This document shows, piece by piece, positions 5,961 to 7,383 of a DNA stretch of 7,383 bases. Within the stretch, counting starts at the first letter, position 1; the number at the start of each line of letters is the position of its first letter. The notes under the pieces are model-generated. The model was not told the origin of the DNA and searched no databases. It saw nothing but the letters and a program-made list of their open reading frames with translations. This stretch comes from JAQGJA01 sp965651535 (GTDB taxonomy: Bacteria > Pseudomonadota > Alphaproteobacteria > Micavibrionales > SZUA-601), in assembly GCA_965651535.1 (NCBI GenBank), contig CBFGSX010000069.1:1-7383 (forward strand). Reading direction: 5' to 3'. Both the position numbers and the translations under genes were made by a program.

Positions 5961-6035
5961 TGGTGGGCGATACAGGACTTGAACCTGTGACCCCTCCCGT
6001 GTGAAGGGAGTGCTCTACCGCTGAGCTAATCGCCC
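5961..6035 (-). tRNA. tRNA-Val (anticodon CAC)
   Basis: The minus strand gives a full cloverleaf. The acceptor GGGCGAT pairs perfectly with ATCGCCC, the D stem is GCTC/GAGC, the anticodon stem is CTCCC/GGGAG, and the T stem ACAGG/CCTGT closes the TTCAAGT loop. The anticodon loop is TTCACAC, so the anticodon CAC (complement of 6001-6003) reads the valine codon GUG. The discriminator is A, as expected for valine, and the CCA end is encoded (5961-5963). It is the first of a same-strand tRNA pair with tRNA-Asp. Confidence 0.97.
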
Positions 6036-6049
6036 TGCCAAGGAGGGTT

Positions 6050-6078
6050 TTTCTACAATCCACCGCCCCTGGAAGCAA
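6050..6078 (-). promoter_or_regulatory. Candidate promoter of tRNA-Val
   Basis: On the minus strand TTGCTT (6073-6078) and TAGAAA (6050-6055) are separated by exactly 17 bp. Each is only a partial match to consensus (three and four of six). The predicted start near 6043 is about 8 nt before the tRNA 5' end at 6035, which is plausible for a tRNA gene. The 79-nt gap between this tRNA and the methyltransferase gene has room for little else. Confidence 0.4.
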
Positions 6079-6114
6079 GTTAATTCTCACCCTTATATTT
6101 TACATATTTTATTT

Positions 6115-6912
6115 CTAGGGTCTGGTTTTCAGGATCAGGCAAAAACCCCCACCCTGCTCCAGACGACTCGCGACATCAGACAACGAAAGCGGCGTCTCGT
6201 CCTCGGCATAAACCTCATAGTTTTTGAACTTCTCCAAAAGCATGGCGCTGGTCTGCCCGGGGTTCCGCCACAAATGGACATGAATGGAAAACAGCATGAC
6301 AACGCCCGGAAACCCGGCGATATAATCAAGGGTATCGGCTGCGTCCTGCTCAGCCCCTTCGATGTCCATTTTGACAATGCTGGCTTCGCGCAACTTCATC
6401 GACTGGATGAATTCCAACATGGAGGTCGTTCTGACTTTTGTATAACCGTGCCCGATCCGTTTTGTCGAAGTTCCCTTTTTCTTGGAAGACCTTCCAAAAG
6501 TGACGATCTGGCCCGTCCGGTCGGACAGACAAAGCGGATAAAGATGAACGCGATCTTCGAGATAATTCCGGCGGCAGTTCTTTTTCAAAATTTGGAAATT
6601 GGCCGGATCGGCCTCGACAACGTGCACGCTGCGCGCATTAAAGGCGTAAGCCAGCAACATGGTCGGCCCGATCCAACCGCCAATATCGATGACATCCTTT
6701 TCCGGCGTGGCGTATTTCTGATAAAAAGCGAATGTCTCCGGCTCCCATTTGCCGCTGTCGAAATGATACCAGAATTCGCTCGGCTCCACATCGAACGCCA
6801 TATCGTTGCAAATCACCCGGCGCGTGGAAAGAAAACGACGACGCGCCGCCTGCCGCAGGGGGTGCGTTGGAAGGCATTTGATCAGGACGTTGGATATTTT
6901 TTTAAGGGGCAC
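6115..6912 (-). CDS. FkbM-family SAM-dependent methyltransferase
   Basis: This 265-residue protein has the class I Rossmann methyltransferase layout with FkbM hallmarks. Motif I, DVIDIGGWIGPTML, is at about 73-86 and binds SAM. VHVVEADP at about 96-103 carries the acidic residue for the SAM ribose (E100). KMDIEGAE at about 181-188 is the FkbM signature. The N-terminal ~35 residues are strongly basic (ARRRFLSTRR) with no clear signal or membrane segment. FkbM enzymes typically O-methylate sugars or polyketide hydroxyls, but the substrate here cannot be read from sequence. Translation starts at GTG (6910-6912) with GGAG seven bases upstream. It begins 15 nt after the stop of the carbonic anhydrase gene, so the two are probably co-transcribed. 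GC is about 52% over the sampled half. No glycosyltransferase or polysaccharide gene is visible nearby. Confidence 0.9.
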   Translation of the reverse strand: MPLKKISNVLIKCLPTHPLRQAARRRFLSTRRVICNDMAFDVEPSEFWYHFDSGKWEPETFAFYQKYATPEKDVIDIGGWIGPTMLLAYAFNARSVHVVEADPANFQILKKNCRRNYLEDRVHLYPLCLSDRTGQIVTFGRSSKKKGTSTKRIGHGYTKVRTTSMLEFIQSMKLREASIVKMDIEGAEQDAADTLDYIAGFPGVVMLFSIHVHLWRNPGQTSAMLLEKFKNYEVYAEDETPLSLSDVASRLEQGGGFCLILKTRP

Positions 6913-6927
6913 TAAATTTCTCCAGCC

Positions 6928-7287
6928 CTAATCATCAAGGAAATGGACAGCCCCTGTCAACAAATCCAGCACCGCGCCTTTGATGATCAACTTGCCTTCG
7001 GCCACAAGCTGCTCGATCAGGCGGCTGGAATGGGCCAGTTGCCCGACCGAGGCGCGAACATTGGCTTCAACCGCCAGATCCAGCTTTTCAGCATGGGAAA
7101 TATCGTCGCGCTGGGCGATACCGAAAATATGCGGGCGGATGCGGCTGACGATGTCGTGGATATTCTCGGACGGCACGCGCTGCGGGTTTTCGATATGGGT
7201 CAGCGTCGCGTCGATCGCGCCGCATTTGCTGTGGCCCATCACGACGATCAGCTGCGTGCCAAAGGTCAGCAAGCAATCGAGACGGGT
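6928..7287 (-). CDS. Beta-carbonic anhydrase, C-terminal part (5' end lost in low-complexity sequence)
   Basis: Beta-carbonic anhydrases are zinc enzymes that interconvert CO2 and bicarbonate. The recognisable part runs from FGTQLIVVMGHSKCGAI to the C-terminus IIKGAVLDLLTGAVHFLDD. It holds the second half of the zinc site, the HxxC of GHSKCGA (His codon 7231-7233, Cys codon 7222-7224). The first zinc cysteine and its CxDSR motif should lie about 50-60 residues further upstream and are absent. The first in-frame start-like codon (TTG at 7270-7272) is inside the conserved core, so it is not a real start. The frame stays open upstream, but residues before it do not match the family, and within about 20 nt the sequence becomes a CT/GT repeat. 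The gene is therefore truncated by the contig end rather than proven broken in the cell. It sits upstream of, and probably in operon with, the FkbM methyltransferase. Confidence 0.85.
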   Translation of the reverse strand, partial: TRLDCLLTFGTQLIVVMGHSKCGAIDATLTHIENPQRVPSENIHDIVSRIRPHIFGIAQRDDISHAEKLDLAVEANVRASVGQLAHSSRLIEQLVAEGKLIIKGAVLDLLTGAVHFLDD

Positions 7288-7293
7288 AAGTGT

Positions 7294-7383
7294 TCTCTCT
7301 CTGTCTCTCTCTCTCTGTGTGTGTGTGTGTGGTGTCTCTCTCTCTCTCTCTGTCCCTCTCTCTCTCTCTCTCTCTGTCTCTCT
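7294..7383. repeat. (CT)n/(GT)n microsatellite tract at the window end
   Basis: Ninety bases consist almost only of CT dinucleotides, with a (GT) block in the middle (about 7316-7334) and single-base interruptions. Such long dinucleotide microsatellites are very rare in alphaproteobacterial chromosomes. This one interrupts a conserved enzyme gene at the very edge of the sequence. It is most simply explained as an assembly or read artefact, or as joined foreign low-complexity sequence, not as a genomic feature of this organism. Confidence 0.85.

Noticed and set aside
5788..6035. tRNA 3' ends as phage or island attachment sites
   Set aside because: There is no integrase, no direct-repeat copy of the tRNA 3' end, and no island-like gene content in the window.
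5730..6090. Short minus-strand frames over the tRNA region
   Set aside because: They are translations of the two tRNA genes (for example the GVAQLVRAS and ISSAVEHS patterns commonly mis-annotated from tRNAs), not proteins.
1..7383. CRISPR array, toxin-antitoxin or defence system, transposase
   Set aside because: I saw no regularly spaced repeats and no proteins of those families on either strand; the genes are core metabolism and tRNAs plus small unknowns.

Overview
The window looks like a fragment of an alphaproteobacterial chromosome, roughly 52-56% GC in the core genes. The evidence is separate nuoC and nuoD genes (not the nuoCD fusion of enterobacteria), the sequence character of the Nuo subunits, and two tRNA genes, Val(CAC) and Asp(GTC), with encoded CCA ends. 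I cannot place it below class. Both ends cut through genes, and the right end runs into a dinucleotide microsatellite that looks like a contig-end artefact.

Layout. Positions 1-3670 (minus strand) hold the proximal part of a respiratory complex I operon, transcribed nuoA > nuoB > nuoC > [69-aa CxxC/transmembrane protein] > nuoD > [99-aa unknown protein] > nuoE (cut by the left edge). nuoA/nuoB and nuoB/nuoC overlap by 10-11 nt, which suggests translational coupling. The two extra genes are more AT-rich than the nuo genes: about 41% and 46% GC by hand count, against about 56% in nuoD. The second extra gene is flanked by non-coding stretches with a possible internal promoter (upstream) and a perfect 9-bp hairpin just before nuoE (downstream). 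Positions 3671-3823 are a divergent intergenic region with a candidate acs promoter and a short perfect inverted repeat. Positions 3824-5749 (plus strand) hold acs, acetyl-CoA synthetase. Positions 5750-6114 hold two minus-strand tRNA genes, each with a recognisable sigma70-type promoter. Positions 6115-7287 (minus strand) hold an FkbM-family methyltransferase preceded, 15 nt upstream, by the C-terminal part of a beta-carbonic anhydrase. From 7294 to the end the sequence is (CT)n/(GT)n.

How the parts relate. Acs makes acetyl-CoA from acetate and feeds the TCA cycle. Complex I re-oxidises the NADH produced and pumps protons. Divergent placement therefore puts two central energy-metabolism functions around one control region. 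The carbonic anhydrase/methyltransferase pair is a separate transcription unit with no obvious link to these. I found no mobile element, CRISPR array, defence system or prophage gene. The least explained content is the pair of small genes inserted in the nuo operon and the hairpin before nuoE.
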